A stretch of 64,000 nt of DNA from Nemertoderma westbladi (Eukaryota > Xenacoelomorpha > Nemertodermatida > Nemertodermatidae). Shown here piece after piece: positions 41,972 to 53,179 of the stretch; the first letter of the stretch is position 1; every line of letters starts with the position of its first letter. The notes under the pieces were generated by a model. The model saw nothing but the letters and a program-made list of their open reading frames with translations, was not told the DNA's origin and made no database searches. The DNA lies in contig JAUCBJ010004839.1 in the NCBI GenBank assembly GCA_032718475.1, positions 1 to 64,000 of the forward strand, read 5' to 3'. Made by a program: the position numbers and the translations under genes.

Positions 41972-43123
41972 TTATTTACTAGTATTAGGTGGAGATTTGT
42001 AGTCTCCAGACTCGTTACGAGTCTCTTCAAGAAGTACGAGACGTTGAGTCGGTCTGTCTACTGTACGACCGTCAATTGTCCGTACCGTCGCAGTCCTTGT
42101 CACTCCATCCATAGATGGATGTGTGGCTAAAATGACACCTGTTATCCAGAAGCGTCTTTTTAGATTCACTTCTGCCAACAGCACGTGATCTCCCGGCTTT
42201 AATGCCCGGGTGTTATTGTACCATGTTGTTCTGGCAGAAATAGAGGGCAAATAATGGTTTTGCCATATTTCCCAGAATTTGTTACCCAGTAGTTGCGTGA
42301 TTTTCCACGCTTTTCTACCGTAACTGTCGCTTTCTATTGGAATAGAAATCGGCGTTAATGTCGTCGGTGCCTGCATAAGCAGGTGTGCCGGTGTTAAAGC
42401 AAACTGGGATTGTTTGTCATCGGGTACTAATACTATTGGTCTAGTATTTAGTATTGCCTCGATTTCAACAAACAATGTTGTCAGTTGGTCGTCTGTTAAT
42501 ATGTGGTTTACTGGAATGACCTTTGCCATGGCTGTCTTTATAGATCTAATCAATCTCTCCCAGACTCCGCCTCTCCAAGGACTATCTGGAGGATTAAACT
42601 TCCAAACAATCTTGTGAGGTTGTAGTTCGTTCGAGATTTGATCATGATCTAATTTCTTAAAGGCTCTAGCAATCTCATTCCGAGCACCAACAAAGTTTGT
42701 CCCTTGGTCTGAGTACAAGCATTTTACTAGTCCGCGTCTAGCGATAAATCGCCGCAGTGCTAGTATAAACGCGTTGGTGGAAAGATCCATCACACGTTCA
42801 ATGTGAACTGCCCTACTGGACATACATGTGAAAATCAGTCCCCAGCGTTTTACTAGTATGCGTCCACGTTTCGTATGTATGGGACCAAAGCAATCCATTC
42901 CAGTCTCTGTAAAAGGTGGTCTGAATGCTTGAAGACGTGCTTTTGGTAGTTCACTCATTTCTTGGGTACCTATTCTAGAATGTACCTTTTTACAAATAAT
43001 ACACGTACGTGTCACTGAACTTAATGCTTTACTGGGTCTAATTAATACAAATCTAGTACGTAAGTAGGAAAGACAGTGGTGTCTTCCAGCGTGTTTCAGA
43101 TGTAAATGTGCGTCCAGTATCAT
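41972..43123 (-). CDS. BEL/Pao integrase
   Basis: 383 codons from the first Met; the open frame extends further upstream to near 43,300. The zinc-binding HHCC module is formed by the His residues around 8-16 and Cys41/Cys44. The DDE catalytic triad is visible as D77 (MDCFGP), D139 (YSDQGTNF) and E189 (GGVWERL). The C-terminal part (NKFWEIWQNHYLP, LKPGDHVLLAE, RFWITGVI) matches the DNA-binding domain that follows integrase in this family. It would insert the cDNA into the host genome. It is the only pol domain here with all key residues intact. It is separated from RNase H by a frameshift. Confidence 0.93.
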   Translation of the reverse strand: MILDAHLHLKHAGRHHCLSYLRTRFVLIRPSKALSSVTRTCIICKKVHSRIGTQEMSELPKARLQAFRPPFTETGMDCFGPIHTKRGRILVKRWGLIFTCMSSRAVHIERVMDLSTNAFILALRRFIARRGLVKCLYSDQGTNFVGARNEIARAFKKLDHDQISNELQPHKIVWKFNPPDSPWRGGVWERLIRSIKTAMAKVIPVNHILTDDQLTTLFVEIEAILNTRPIVLVPDDKQSQFALTPAHLLMQAPTTLTPISIPIESDSYGRKAWKITQLLGNKFWEIWQNHYLPSISARTTWYNNTRALKPGDHVLLAEVNLKRRFWITGVILATHPSMDGVTRTATVRTIDGRTVDRPTQRLVLLEETRNESGDYKSPPNTSK

Positions 43124-43281
43124 TGCACGTTGTAGTTCGTGATGTTGCGGTATTATTATTGGGTACCTAAAGTTTGTGTTAAAGTCAATATTTTGAAGCC
43201 GAGATTTATGACAAATTAAGCCATTATAAATTATCGGACTCCAACTCAGTATTGGTGACGACTTGATTGGTAGACCTTGAT

Positions 43282-45171
43282 TTATAGATGTGAATTCGCG
43301 CGCGAAATATCGCAGTTGGTAATGGCAATTAACTTAATCTCACACCTGTCAATCTCAGCCAATGTAAGTCGACGTGTAAAGTCACGTTTGCCTTTAACGT
43401 ATTGTACAAAACGTACAATCCACGCTAATTTTCGGCAAGCGTTTGTCCAAGAGTCTGTTAAGTTTACAATACGGTCGACATGAGTATTTGTGACGTCATC
43501 AGGTAAGTCAATGGAGATTTTGGAAGGTTTTGAATTACTAGAAGGGCCCACGGGTCCGCCGGTAAGTATTCCCTTGTTGACTGTTGATCCGTCCGGGTCT
43601 ACAAGTAATTTGTCCTTCTTCGTCTTCTTACCTTGATTGTCAGTACTTTGTAAGTCGATCGTTAATGGTGGTTTGAACTCTATGGGGTCAGCAGGTTTCG
43701 GTAAACTTATTTTTCTGCCGACATTAATCCCAGGTCTCACCATAGGTTGCAAGTTCGGTATGTCTCTTGAGCGCAAAGTAACACCTGTATTTACATTAGC
43801 GTAGGTACTACCCACATCTGTAATACATGAGGTTTCACCGTGCTTATGGTTGCTCAAGTGTGTCAAAATTGGTAGTTTGTCAATACAAGGCCGCTCCAAT
43901 AGGGAAACTGCGGCTTTATTGTTAGTCGGTACATTACTAATGTCCGGTAGAACATTTTGTGATGTTTCTGACAAAATGTCTAGTCGACTGTCTAGTAATG
44001 TGTCTGGCGATACGTCTGGTAACGTATCTGGTTGTTTGTCAATAGAAGGCCGCTCCAATAGGGAAACTGCGGCTTTACTGTTTGTCAGTACGTCACTAGT
44101 GTCTGGTAGAACATTTTGTGATATGTCTGACAAAACGTCTGGTTGACCGTCTAGTAACGTGTCTGGTTGACCGTCTGGCGATATGTCTGGTGTAGAAAGG
44201 CTCGCAAGTCTTCCTCTCTTGACCTTTGAAGTTATATCTTTCCATTTCGCCTTCGGTTTTTTCTTGAGTTTCGCCGCCGTTGTCCTTTTCTTTGTCTTCC
44301 CCTTTTTTGGTTTCTTGATTTCGGCGTCCTTGGGAATGGTGTTGGACTTGTTGTCGTATAACGGAGGCCAGTCTTGTGTCGATTTCTGCAAGAATTGGGG
44401 TCCGTGTTGCCAAAATTCTTTGTTCTCCGGTTTACAGAATTCCTCAGGCATCATTCCTCGCGACGCAATATCAGCTGGGTTTTGTGGTCCGGGACAATGT
44501 CGCCAATCCCCTTTTATTGAACGGTCTAGAATTTCCGCGCGACGGTTAGCAACGAATGTCTTGAATTCAAGTGTGTCGTTGTTTATGTAAAATAAAACCA
44601 ACGTCGCGTCAGTCCAATAAAATATCTGTAAACTCGACTGTAGTTCTGTCTGTATGAGGTTCACGATGGTGGTTGACAGGGTTGCGGCTTGTAGCTCGGC
44701 TCGTGGTGTCGTCATATACTTAGTAGGCATAGTCTTAGCCTTAGAAGTAATGAGCGAAACATCGAACTCGTCTGATTCTACTTGTCTGCGTAAGTACGCT
44801 GCCACACCAAAACCGTTGTCACTGGCGTCAGAAAAACAGTGTAGTTCCAAGTTGTCAGGAAATGTACTTTGCAATGGAAAGTAAACCCTGGGTATGAAAT
44901 AATCCTCTAGCGAAGATAATTCCGCCTCCCAGGTCTTCCATAAGTCCACTTGGTCTGATGAGATCGGCTCGTCCCATGTTAGTCCATCTTTCCATATACT
45001 GCGCATATAAATGCGGGCTTGCAGTATCACTGGACTGATGAATCCTAACGGATCGAACAATCGGCTCAATTTTGACAAGCATGATCTCTTGGTCAGTGTG
45101 TTCCCTTGACTGTCCAGTCTCACCTTCACTCGAAAGTTGTCTGTGTTTGGGTCCCAAAAGAGCCCCAACAC
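43282..45171 (-). pseudogene. BEL/Pao RT end, RNase H and linker to integrase
   Basis: 629 codons. CLSKLSRLFDPLGFISP (about 31-47) is the conserved Pao hinge after RT. RNase H follows, with D115 (CFSDASDNGFG), E159 (TPRAELQAA), D188 (FYWTDAT) and D233 (NPADIASRG). After residue 270 lies a lysine-rich stretch, then a repeated Asp/Pro/Leu-rich insert in which about 110 bp is duplicated (around 43,877 and 44,033). That insert is not typical of the family. The frame ends near 43,282. A shift just upstream, close to the CGCGCGCG run, is needed to continue to integrase. Confidence 0.85.
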
Positions 45172-45280
45172 CTTAGTCGTCGGTAGTGGTTCGAACTCTA
45201 GGTCTATGTCACCTCCTCCACGCTCAGTAGTTCCGAATGAGTCTACTAATTCGGCACTGTTTGAGGCGAATTTGGTGAGG

Positions 45281-48028
45281 TTAAAACCTCCGCCCGCTAA
45301 GCAGTCCCGTAATTGATGTGCTACTGTTGTAGCACGTTCTACTGTGTCGCAACTCTGTAACTCTAGCGGCCTGCTTTAGGGCGTACATCGTACAATTTGG
45401 GCTGTCTCTGGCACCGAAAACGCGAACTTGCATTTGGTAAGTTGCCGGTGGTAGACTTAAATCTCCTTCCGGGTACCAGAGGAACCGCAAACTGTCTCTG
45501 TCTCGCTCTAACGCTTTTACTTGGTGAAACATCGCTTCAACGTCACAAGTAAAAGCTACTTGACGCTGACGGAAGCGCATAATCACCCCCATAAGATAAT
45601 TATTCATGTTCGGTCCATCCATCAACTCACTATTGAGGGACATTCCCTCAAACAGAGCCGCACAGTCATTGACTACACGTACTTTGTCTGGTTTGTCGGG
45701 ATGTCTCACATAGTGATGTGGCAGGTAGTATGTTTGGTCAGTCTCTATCTCTGGGTTAGTCATTCGGATAGCGTATCCTTTCGTCAAATACGTCTCCATC
45801 TGAGTGTTGTACTGCAGATGGGCTTTCTTGTCCTTTAATAGACGTTGCCGTATTGAGTGTAGACGTCTTAAAGCCAGTGGGTAGTTGTTTATAAGTTTAG
45901 GACTTTGGCTATGCCATAACATCCCTACCTCATAATGTCCGTCTTTCGTCTGGCGGATAGTATCTTCCATGATCTTCAGAGATTGTTTCTCCTGTTCCGA
46001 CATGCAAGGTTCGTAGCTACCAGGTTCAGCTGTATCTTGTTCTAACCACCTGATAGTCTTCTCCGTTAATTTTTTGTCCAAGGCGGCTTGTTCCAACTGA
46101 TGAATTTTCAACGCGTCATCGTCAATATCGACGGGCACTGTTGAGGTTATTGGGGTAGGTAGACTCGCAAGCCTATCATCTGTCGTCGATGGAATCTCTA
46201 GCTGTCTCGTCTTCTCCCCAAGTTCTAAACTCACCTTGTGGGTTAGCTGCTCCTTGTGACTTATCATACTAGTTACCCGTCTGTCATGTTTTGTCGACTG
46301 TAGCGTAGTATGGTTCACGTCGAGTGAAAAGGAATGAATTGAATTTGTAGTTAATAAACTACATGTACTCTGTACATCGTCTTCCTCGTCACTTACGTCT
46401 AGTGTGCGCACAGGCGCTCGAGTATACCACCCTATCGGCGTTCTGCAGGCGTATGCGTTTCCCGCTACAACTGCCGATGGTCTGGTTTCCCACACCTGAT
46501 GTAGGTTGAATTGGTCCGTCCCGATCAGCATTGCTACCGATCTATAATTGACAGGACATTCGGGTACACCAAGGTGTCTGAAATACTTACGGTCCTCCAG
46601 AGATTGTTCCGGCACTGGACCTAGTAGGTTACTAAAGTCCTTCGTGGCCGCAAAGGTTAGATCTCTAAAGGGCAACAAAGACCTCTCCCTCTCGCTGTGT
46701 TGCGATTTTGGAAGAAGAGAGTCTAAGTCCAACTTAACTCGTGTCACTGGTATTGCACGCTGTCCGTGCATACTACTTACTGTATAACTGACGTGCTTAC
46801 CTTGTTTTAGATCCGTCACAACGTCAGCTATCTTTTCGTCCACGTAGCTATGGGATGAGGCTGAATCTAGAATCGCATAGATCCTCTTGCTCCCTTTTGT
46901 GCCAGTAACCTTGATCGGGATTACACTGAACCCCTTCAGTTGATCAGTAGTCAGGAGCGCGATCGACGGTTGTTCGTCTCCATTGGAATATTCATCGTCG
47001 TCTTCTGATTCTTCGTCCGACGATCCGGATTGTTCTGAGAAGCAATCCTCAATATGGGTCACGAATGTTGGAGTCGTTTTTGATTCTCGTTTTCGGTAGG
47101 CCGCATCACATCTCGCTGCTGCTTCCGGGTGTTCCCTGGCGAAGCGTTTCGTCGGCGTGTGGCTGTCTGTGTGGAGCAGACCGTCGTGGTTGCGTCCACA
47201 GGATGGACAAGTGTCAGTATTTGGGCAATCCTTACGCACGTGTCCGTGTCGCGTACACCGCCAACAAGAGTCCAGTGGCCGTATCTGCAGCCGTCGTTCT
47301 TCCGAGTTCAACTCGCAAAATTGTCGACAACCTCGTAACTTGTGACCAATATACCGCTTACCTAGATGCTCGCAGTATTGGCAGCCGTTGAAGTCGGTGC
47401 TGAGTTGCTGTCTCGTCTGTTTCGTCCCAATGGGCGCAGATACTCTATTACCGTCTGAGAATTGTCGTGATTCCGTCGGTGTGGCGTAAGTGGCCGTCTT
47501 AGTGGATGTTGTCTGGGGTTTTTGTCGGTTAGAGGATGGCAGTATGATTCCTTCTGCCACGATGTGCTGGTCGGTGTAGTTAGATCGAGTTTCTACTACC
47601 GCCTCCCTGGATATTAAAAGGTACACATCTTCTAATTTTAAGAATCCTCCCCGCTCCTCTCGCTGGTATTCGACCTTCCTCCACTCCCAACGAAGTTGAT
47701 GGTGGAGTCGTCCTATTATCTTTAATAGGACTGTAGGGGTATTCCCGTAATCAAGTTGTCCAATTGATTTTAAGGTAGTGATAGCGTTCTTGATTTCGTC
47801 AGCTAGTTTTAGTAAGTCGACGGGTTTAGTGATAGCCCCTCCCTTACAGAGTTCCTCTATTACTGACCTGGCCATGCTCACTGTACCTCCGTATATCGAA
47901 GTTAAACGATCGTACGCTAGTTCGAAAGCGTCCGGTACACCGACGAAAGTCTCCGCCAAACGTTTAGGTTCTCCTGACAACGTTTGGAGCAAGTAATTGA
48001 ACTTCTCCCGTGATGTAAAGGCGCACAC
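45281..48028 (-). pseudogene. BEL/Pao gag C-part, protease and truncated reverse transcriptase
   Basis: 915 codons. Residues 1-130 continue a DUF1759-like gag domain (EKFNYLLQTLSGEPKRLAET). Residues 216-288 contain Cys/His zinc clusters (CWRCTRHGHVRKDC, CPSCGRNHDG). The aspartic protease has DSASSHS at 388 and the second family motif IGTDQFN at 502. RT begins near 760 (YYLPHHYVRHP), with motif A FTCDVEAMFH at 826 (one catalytic Asp) and FGARDSPNCTMYAL at 871. The next conserved segment, with the YVDD catalytic pair, is missing and the frame shifts about ten codons later. The copy cannot make active RT. Confidence 0.9.
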
Positions 48029-48801
48029 GGCGATCTGGGATTCGATATAGTTCGCCAGTGTTTTGAGCTACCGGAAAACTTCGGTGGTTGTTGTACCGGC
48101 AATCCCTGTCTGGCTGCGAATTTCGCTATCTCCTCGGCGACGTTCAAAGTTTCGCGTCCTTGGTTGGCAACCGGGTTGTTGTTCTCCCTTCTTGGCGCTT
48201 TTCTTTGATACGATGTGGGGTTTGAAGGTACCGGTCTTTGTGGTTCCTTCGGGTGTCTATTGTGTTCGAATTCGGAATTTCTCGAACTGTCGGTTTGAGC
48301 TTCCTCCAGACGTTCCTCGATCTGAGCCAACTTGTTGACAACTGGTCGCAGAATGTCGGCGAACTGTTGCGTACTAATTGCGTCCGTTGGTTGTAACGCC
48401 TTCTGTGTTGGTGTATTCTGTGGAGGATTGTCTACAAAGGAGTTGTCTGAACGCTCGCGTTTATATTCATCGGCCGCCCCTGTTCTAAATACCTCGCGTT
48501 TCGGGTAATCCGATTCGCTCGAAGTACTACTATCATCTGGATATGGTGGTCGACGTGCTCGCGTCCGTTGCGTCGTACTAATTCTAACGGTTCGTTTCGG
48601 AACATCGTCTCGCTTTCGTTGTTTGGTAGGCTCACAAGTCTTCCTCGAAGTCGTAGATTGCGATGTAAACTGGTTGAACGGTCGCGTATCCACTGTTCTC
48701 CGTTGTTCGGTAGGCTCACAAGTCTTCCTCGAAGTCGTAGATTGCGATGTAAACTGAACCGGTGGTCGGACGACAGCGTTTGAATCAACTGGCCTTGTAG
48801 G
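47917..48801 (-). pseudogene. Gag middle segment between a TGA stop and a frameshift
   Basis: This frame is the same as that of the upstream 577-codon ORF and follows its TGA (plus 48,802-48,804) directly. It encodes a Ser/Thr/Arg-rich segment, then AQIEERLEEAQ and LPVQQPPKFSGSSKHW, the start of the DUF1759-like gag domain. Just after that tryptophan (about 48,050) a one-base shift moves the frame into the 915-codon ORF. A 48-bp sequence is tandemly duplicated 84 bp apart (48,625-48,672 and 48,709-48,756). Confidence 0.8.
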
Positions 48802-50535
48802 TCAAAACGTCATTGGGTAAGCGTAGTGGGTAACGGGTTTAGGTGTCGACGGTGGACTCACCTGTTTTGTCGTCAGTAGCGCAGGTCCGGTCAATAAACT
48901 ACTACGATCCGTAATCGGTGGGTTACTTACCTTGCCTTTCGGAATGGGCGACGACGTTGCTCTTGAAGGTATAAGCTTGTCCGGAATAACAAACCTGTGT
49001 TCCGTCATACCGTGGATAGGAGAAATATCACTACTACCCGCAATCGAAACAGGTTCCTTTGTCATAACCGGTGCAAACATATGAGTTACCTGTGGGAATC
49101 GTTGACACACGTCTTTTACTAATTGTCGTTCCCGTCCGGGTGCTCCTACGCTTCCTTCCTTCTTCCGTTCCTGAATTTGGCGATGTCTTACCTCTAACTG
49201 GTCCAAATCATGTCCGTCACGAGATCTCATCGATCGATCGCGGGCCTTTTGATCCAGATCTTCCTCAGCGTTCGCTAATTCTCTCGCCTTCTTCTCAAGT
49301 TCGAAATGAAGTTTAGCTGTCTTCTCTCGTTGTTCCGTTTGTCGTTGTTGCGCCTCACACTCTGCTTGTCGTATAGCGGATTGAGCTTTTATTTGCCGTG
49401 TTTTCATTTCGGCCCGTGCTTCCGAAACTAACCTGTCTCGTTCTAATTCCGCCGCTGCCGCTGCCGCTTGTCGCTCTGACTCTGCCGCTGCCGCTTGTCG
49501 CTCTGTCTCTGCCGCTGCCGCTGCCGCTTGTCGGGCAATGTCTACCTCTAACCTTTCTACTTCAGCTGCTTCTAATTCAGCTTGTTCCTGTAGATGAGAG
49601 ATTCTCGCTATATTCGCAACGCGTAGCTTCTCTTCCTCTACTGCTGCTTGCATCACTAGAAGTTGAGCTTGTTCCTCCATTTCTCGTCGTTGTCGGTAGA
49701 ATTCTTGCTGTTGTCGAGCAACTTCTGACGTAACCATACTTCCCTCGCAGATTTCGCTACGAATACTTACCAGCGATTGATTTAGTATTCCCGGTGCCGA
49801 TTCGATTTGTGCGAATGAAGTTTCCCTCATATATTCCGGCACTGTTTCCAAATCGCCGACGTCTTCGCCGCACATGCGTAAGTGGTCCGTCAGGTGTTTT
49901 AATTGTCCATCCAGTCGGTACAGTTCCTGTTCTTCCTCGGGTTGTAATAATTCGTCCGAAACCGACTCACCTAACAACTGGTCCGCTTGTTCCTGTTGTA
50001 TCTGTCTAATCGTCGACTTAAACTGAATCAGTTTCTCTCTAGTGATCATTAGTTTCTCGAGGATTCTAAGTTGAGTATCCATGTCCTGTCTCTGTCTAGC
50101 TAGATCTTGTAGGCCAACTAGATTATCTACGGACTTATATACTTTACTCTGTACTCTAACCTGGAGGGTGTAGAACTCGAATCGAGACATCGGAGCGGTC
50201 AACCCGTCTAATATGCGTTGGCCTTCTCCAATACTCCTGGTAATATGCGCCATGTAACCTCCGACGCTTCTAACCACACTTTCTGTGCTTCCTGCTGAAC
50301 TTACCATTTCCGTTTCCCTGTATCTAGGTTGCGGAACAGTTAGAAAGTCCTCGGTCCTGCCGTCACCTCGTACTACGGCATCCGGTACTCCCGTTGGATG
50401 TACTGGTGACGCACACGGTGTAGGTTCGGTAGGCTCGCGAGTCTTCCCCTGTTGTTCTTCCGCTGCTGACTTATCTCCGTCACACGAGTCATAGTCGGTA
50501 GGTGTATTCTTCGTATAGTCTTGTTTGTCACTCAT
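48802..50535 (-). CDS. BEL/Pao gag-like N-terminal ORF with long coiled coil
   Basis: 577 codons from ATG at 50,535, the first ORF after the leader. Residues 1-110 are acidic and disordered. Residues 110-170 are helical (FEFYTLQVRVQSKV, EKLMITREKLIQF), as in BEL gag N-termini. Residues 255-440 form a Glu/Gln/Ala/Arg-rich coiled coil with runs of alanine (ERQAAAAESERQAAA). The last 100 residues are Ser/Pro-rich. It probably contributes to capsid assembly. The frame closes with TGA but stays open beyond it in the same frame, so either readthrough or a nonsense mutation separates it from the rest of gag-pol. Confidence 0.8.
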   Translation of the reverse strand: MSDKQDYTKNTPTDYDSCDGDKSAAEEQQGKTREPTEPTPCASPVHPTGVPDAVVRGDGRTEDFLTVPQPRYRETEMVSSAGSTESVVRSVGGYMAHITRSIGEGQRILDGLTAPMSRFEFYTLQVRVQSKVYKSVDNLVGLQDLARQRQDMDTQLRILEKLMITREKLIQFKSTIRQIQQEQADQLLGESVSDELLQPEEEQELYRLDGQLKHLTDHLRMCGEDVGDLETVPEYMRETSFAQIESAPGILNQSLVSIRSEICEGSMVTSEVARQQQEFYRQRREMEEQAQLLVMQAAVEEEKLRVANIARISHLQEQAELEAAEVERLEVDIARQAAAAAAETERQAAAAESERQAAAAAAELERDRLVSEARAEMKTRQIKAQSAIRQAECEAQQRQTEQREKTAKLHFELEKKARELANAEEDLDQKARDRSMRSRDGHDLDQLEVRHRQIQERKKEGSVGAPGRERQLVKDVCQRFPQVTHMFAPVMTKEPVSIAGSSDISPIHGMTEHRFVIPDKLIPSRATSSPIPKGKVSNPPITDRSSLLTGPALLTTKQVSPPSTPKPVTHYAYPMTF

Positions 50536-51382
50536 TTCGGTAGTTGTAAGTCAAGTAAAGTGAGTGTCAAAGTATCGAGTTTTACCGTATTTATACAAAA
50601 CGGTACTAATTACAGTCTTATAAAATTAGCCTACCGGCCGATTTTATAGCAGATGGATAAAATTAGCCTAAACGGCCAATTTTACAGCAAATAAATGTCA
50701 CGGAATAAGTATATAATAAAATTAGCCTAACGGCCAATTTTATAACAAATAAATCGGATAACGATATGCGTTATCAAAAGGTAAATTAAATACAATAATA
50801 CGGACTAATTCAGCAATGAACAAAGAAATCATACGGAATGCATAAATACTTGAGACAGTGGAACCCACAATAATTTTAATTAATACGGTAATGCCTAACT
50901 TATTTATGCAACTTTTCGAACTCACCCACTCCAATAATTCTCCAGAAAAACAGATTCCCAGATACAAACCGAACGTGAACCTTTCCGTTTCCAGCGTTGC
51001 GGACGAAACGCGATTTTCCCAACCAAAGTTGTTGGGTTATCTATCTCCCAAACTTGCTAAACACGGTCTTGCTCCCGTTACAGTCTAGAAATGAGTTCTG
51101 AATCCTGAAAAAACAAAAGAGTTAGGTTTTACTTTACGAAAATTTTGTACCGGTACAATATGGTATTTAAACCCTTTTAAACACCGGTATTCAATTCCAA
51201 AAATATTTTACACGCGGTTCAAATCAAATTTTATTTCAAAAAATTAGCACTTAGCTAATCAAATACAAACTTTTACCTCAAAATACAAAATTTTCAAATA
51301 ACTTTAGTCCTACCGAACCGTAGTTCAGTAAAACACATTCCTACTAATTTAGGAAATATGTTAAATAATACCACATTCCTAC
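50536..51382 (-). other. 5' leader of the BEL/Pao element
   Basis: 847 bp between the 5' LTR and the gag ATG. Three palindromic repeats lie at 50,621-50,742. The words ACATTCCTACTAATT occur twice at the LTR end (about 51,338 and 51,373). A primer-binding site should abut the LTR at 51,382, but I could not match it to a tRNA 3' end. Confidence 0.6.
50621..50742 (-). repeat. Three copies of a 26-bp imperfect palindrome in the leader
   Basis: Copies at 50,621-50,646, 50,658-50,684 and 50,717-50,742 read TAAAATTAGCC-TAAC-GGCCAATTTTA with small changes. The arms AAAATT.GCC and GGC.AATTTT pair, so the genomic RNA could form three stem-loops just upstream of gag. Confidence 0.85.
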
Positions 51383-52731
51383 TAATTGAAGAGACAGCAA
51401 CAATACCTGCAATATCCTACTGTAAAGTTTGTGAATCAAATCATAAATCCGACCTTCTCACCAAAACAATAAACTCTAAGTAAGCGAATATATTGCAGTA
51501 TCGATCTCTTATAACCGGTGAGGCAGAAAACAGTCTACGAGCAGACAAACTTCGATGAAACAAAATCCCGCGCAGCGAATCCTAAAATCAGGCTGACTCA
51601 CTGACGGACTAAGGGGCTCGTATACTTTGCCGCGGTGTGATTTATATGGTTTGGGCAAAGAGACGCTAGCTAGGTACAGTCAGACTTGGAGATGTCTAAC
51701 TAGCGGGCAAAACACAGTACGGACAAAGTTAATTTTATATATTTCGAGGTGTAAATAATTTCTAACGCGCGTGTGTTAATTCTGAACAGTCAAAAACAGT
51801 TTTGCTCCTTCACATATATAATTACTGGGTACGGTGTGCATTTAACGAATATTCTAATTTTATAACTTGTAGGTCCAATACTCACGAATGATAAGGTTCC
51901 TTCCCCTCTTGCGTATTTCCAGGACTCAAATTCAGGCATAAGGTTAATACTACGCCCAGAATTCGGCAATTTTAGGTACCAGGTCCCTGATACTAAGAAG
52001 AGATGTGTTAGTTTACTACTGTAGGCGTACGGGTACTAATAGCTATCCTGGCTCCTATCTAGAATTTTAGTCACCCAGGTAGTCCGGGTAACTTCCTATT
52101 AGGGCGTTGGCGGGGACACGGTAGATGTTAGTATCCCTGATAGCCTCAATTTATTTGCGCCTAGTGTAAACTGCCCTACCGCCTGAACGGTACAATCCCA
52201 ATTCAGGTGAAAACACAATAACCCTCCTAACCTACAAGTTCTAATGCAATGGACACTGTCGTACTGCAAATAGTCGCACACGCACCTGTACTTAGCAAGA
52301 GTTAAGCGTACAGTTTGCTGCACCCTAACCAATGTGTATGCCTTGTACCGGTGTGCCTACGTCCTATCTGCGTACTAGTATCTGCCTGCGCTCTCTCTCT
52401 CCCCCCGTAGGAATGTGAAGGTCTACTGTGGGTTTTTCCTGAATCAAGACAGTACAGTCCCTATGATGTAATTTTAGGCTTGCAGCGTGTCACTACGTCT
52501 ACCTTTTGATCTTTGGTCTTACACTTAGGTAGCAAGGATCGAACGCTGTCTAACCTTTCAGGCGATGGGCGAATAACTATAGATGGTATTGCGGGTGTCT
52601 CTCGTCTACATTCCCGTGATGTTCCCGTTCATTGCTGCGGCCCGATCTCTAGCCGGCCATCCTGTCCCTGAGTTTGTTCACCGTAGTGAATTCATAGTAA
52701 AACAGATAGAAAGCTGAGAGAATATTCTGAC

Positions 52732-52737
52732 TTTATT
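52732..52737 (-). terminator. Poly(A) signal AATAAA in the 5' LTR
   Basis: Copy of the 3' LTR signal; it would have to be bypassed in full-length transcripts. Confidence 0.4.
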
Positions 52738-52883
52738 ACAGAAGACACAATTATAATACAATGTAATCTGAGAATAAACTAAGCACGACAGAATATTGAT
52801 AAGATAATCTGAGAAAGATTGAGATATAAGATTGAATGTATAAGAAGTTTGTGTAAGCAAGTATACTAATGAACGAAATCGCA

Positions 52884-52893
52884 CCTTTATATA
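52884..52893 (-). promoter_or_regulatory. TATA box in the 5' LTR
   Basis: The minus strand reads TATATAAAGG, a strong TATA match about 410 bp inside the LTR; the start of R would be expected some 25-30 bases further on. The copy in the 3' LTR is at 35,338-35,347. Confidence 0.6.
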
Positions 52894-53105
52894 CTAAATT
52901 TGTGCCGCAATCAATCGAGAAAATTCTCGATTGTTCTATGGGTTCTAACGAGGTTTTAAAGATAGCTTATTGGTCCAGCTAATATATAACTTGCACGACA
53001 TTGGTTACAATCAAATAACTACAGCCTTATTGGTACAGACAAATGCAATTAATTTGTAGCGGTTAATTTAAATGAGTTGAAATTCTGCACAAAAAATAAT
53101 TCGCA

Positions 53106-53179
53106 CTTACTAGGATTCGAACTCAATACCTACTACACATATAATTTCCAACGCTCTACCGACTGAGCTACTGAACCAC
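53106..53179 (-). ncRNA. tRNA-like segment in the 5' LTR
   Basis: Identical to the 3' LTR copy, with the A box at 53,159-53,170 and B box at 53,112-53,124. It sits in U3, upstream of the TATA box. Confidence 0.75.

Larger units (their letters stand above)
36057..50444. repeat. Dispersed 14-bp near-palindrome AGGCTCGCGAGTCT, nine copies inside the retrotransposon
   Basis: Cores lie at 36,057-36,070, 36,354-36,367, 39,327-39,340, 41,672-41,685, 44,198-44,211, 46,161-46,174 (inverted), 48,628-48,641, 48,712-48,725 and 50,431-50,444. The wider consensus is GGTAGGCTCGCGAGTCTTCC, with GAAAGG replacing GGTAGG in some copies. Three copies are non-coding, three read Arg-Leu-Ala-Ser-Leu and three read Lys-Thr-(Cys/Arg)-Glu-Pro, so the conservation is at nucleic-acid level. 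None was seen in the LTRs. Confidence 0.92.
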
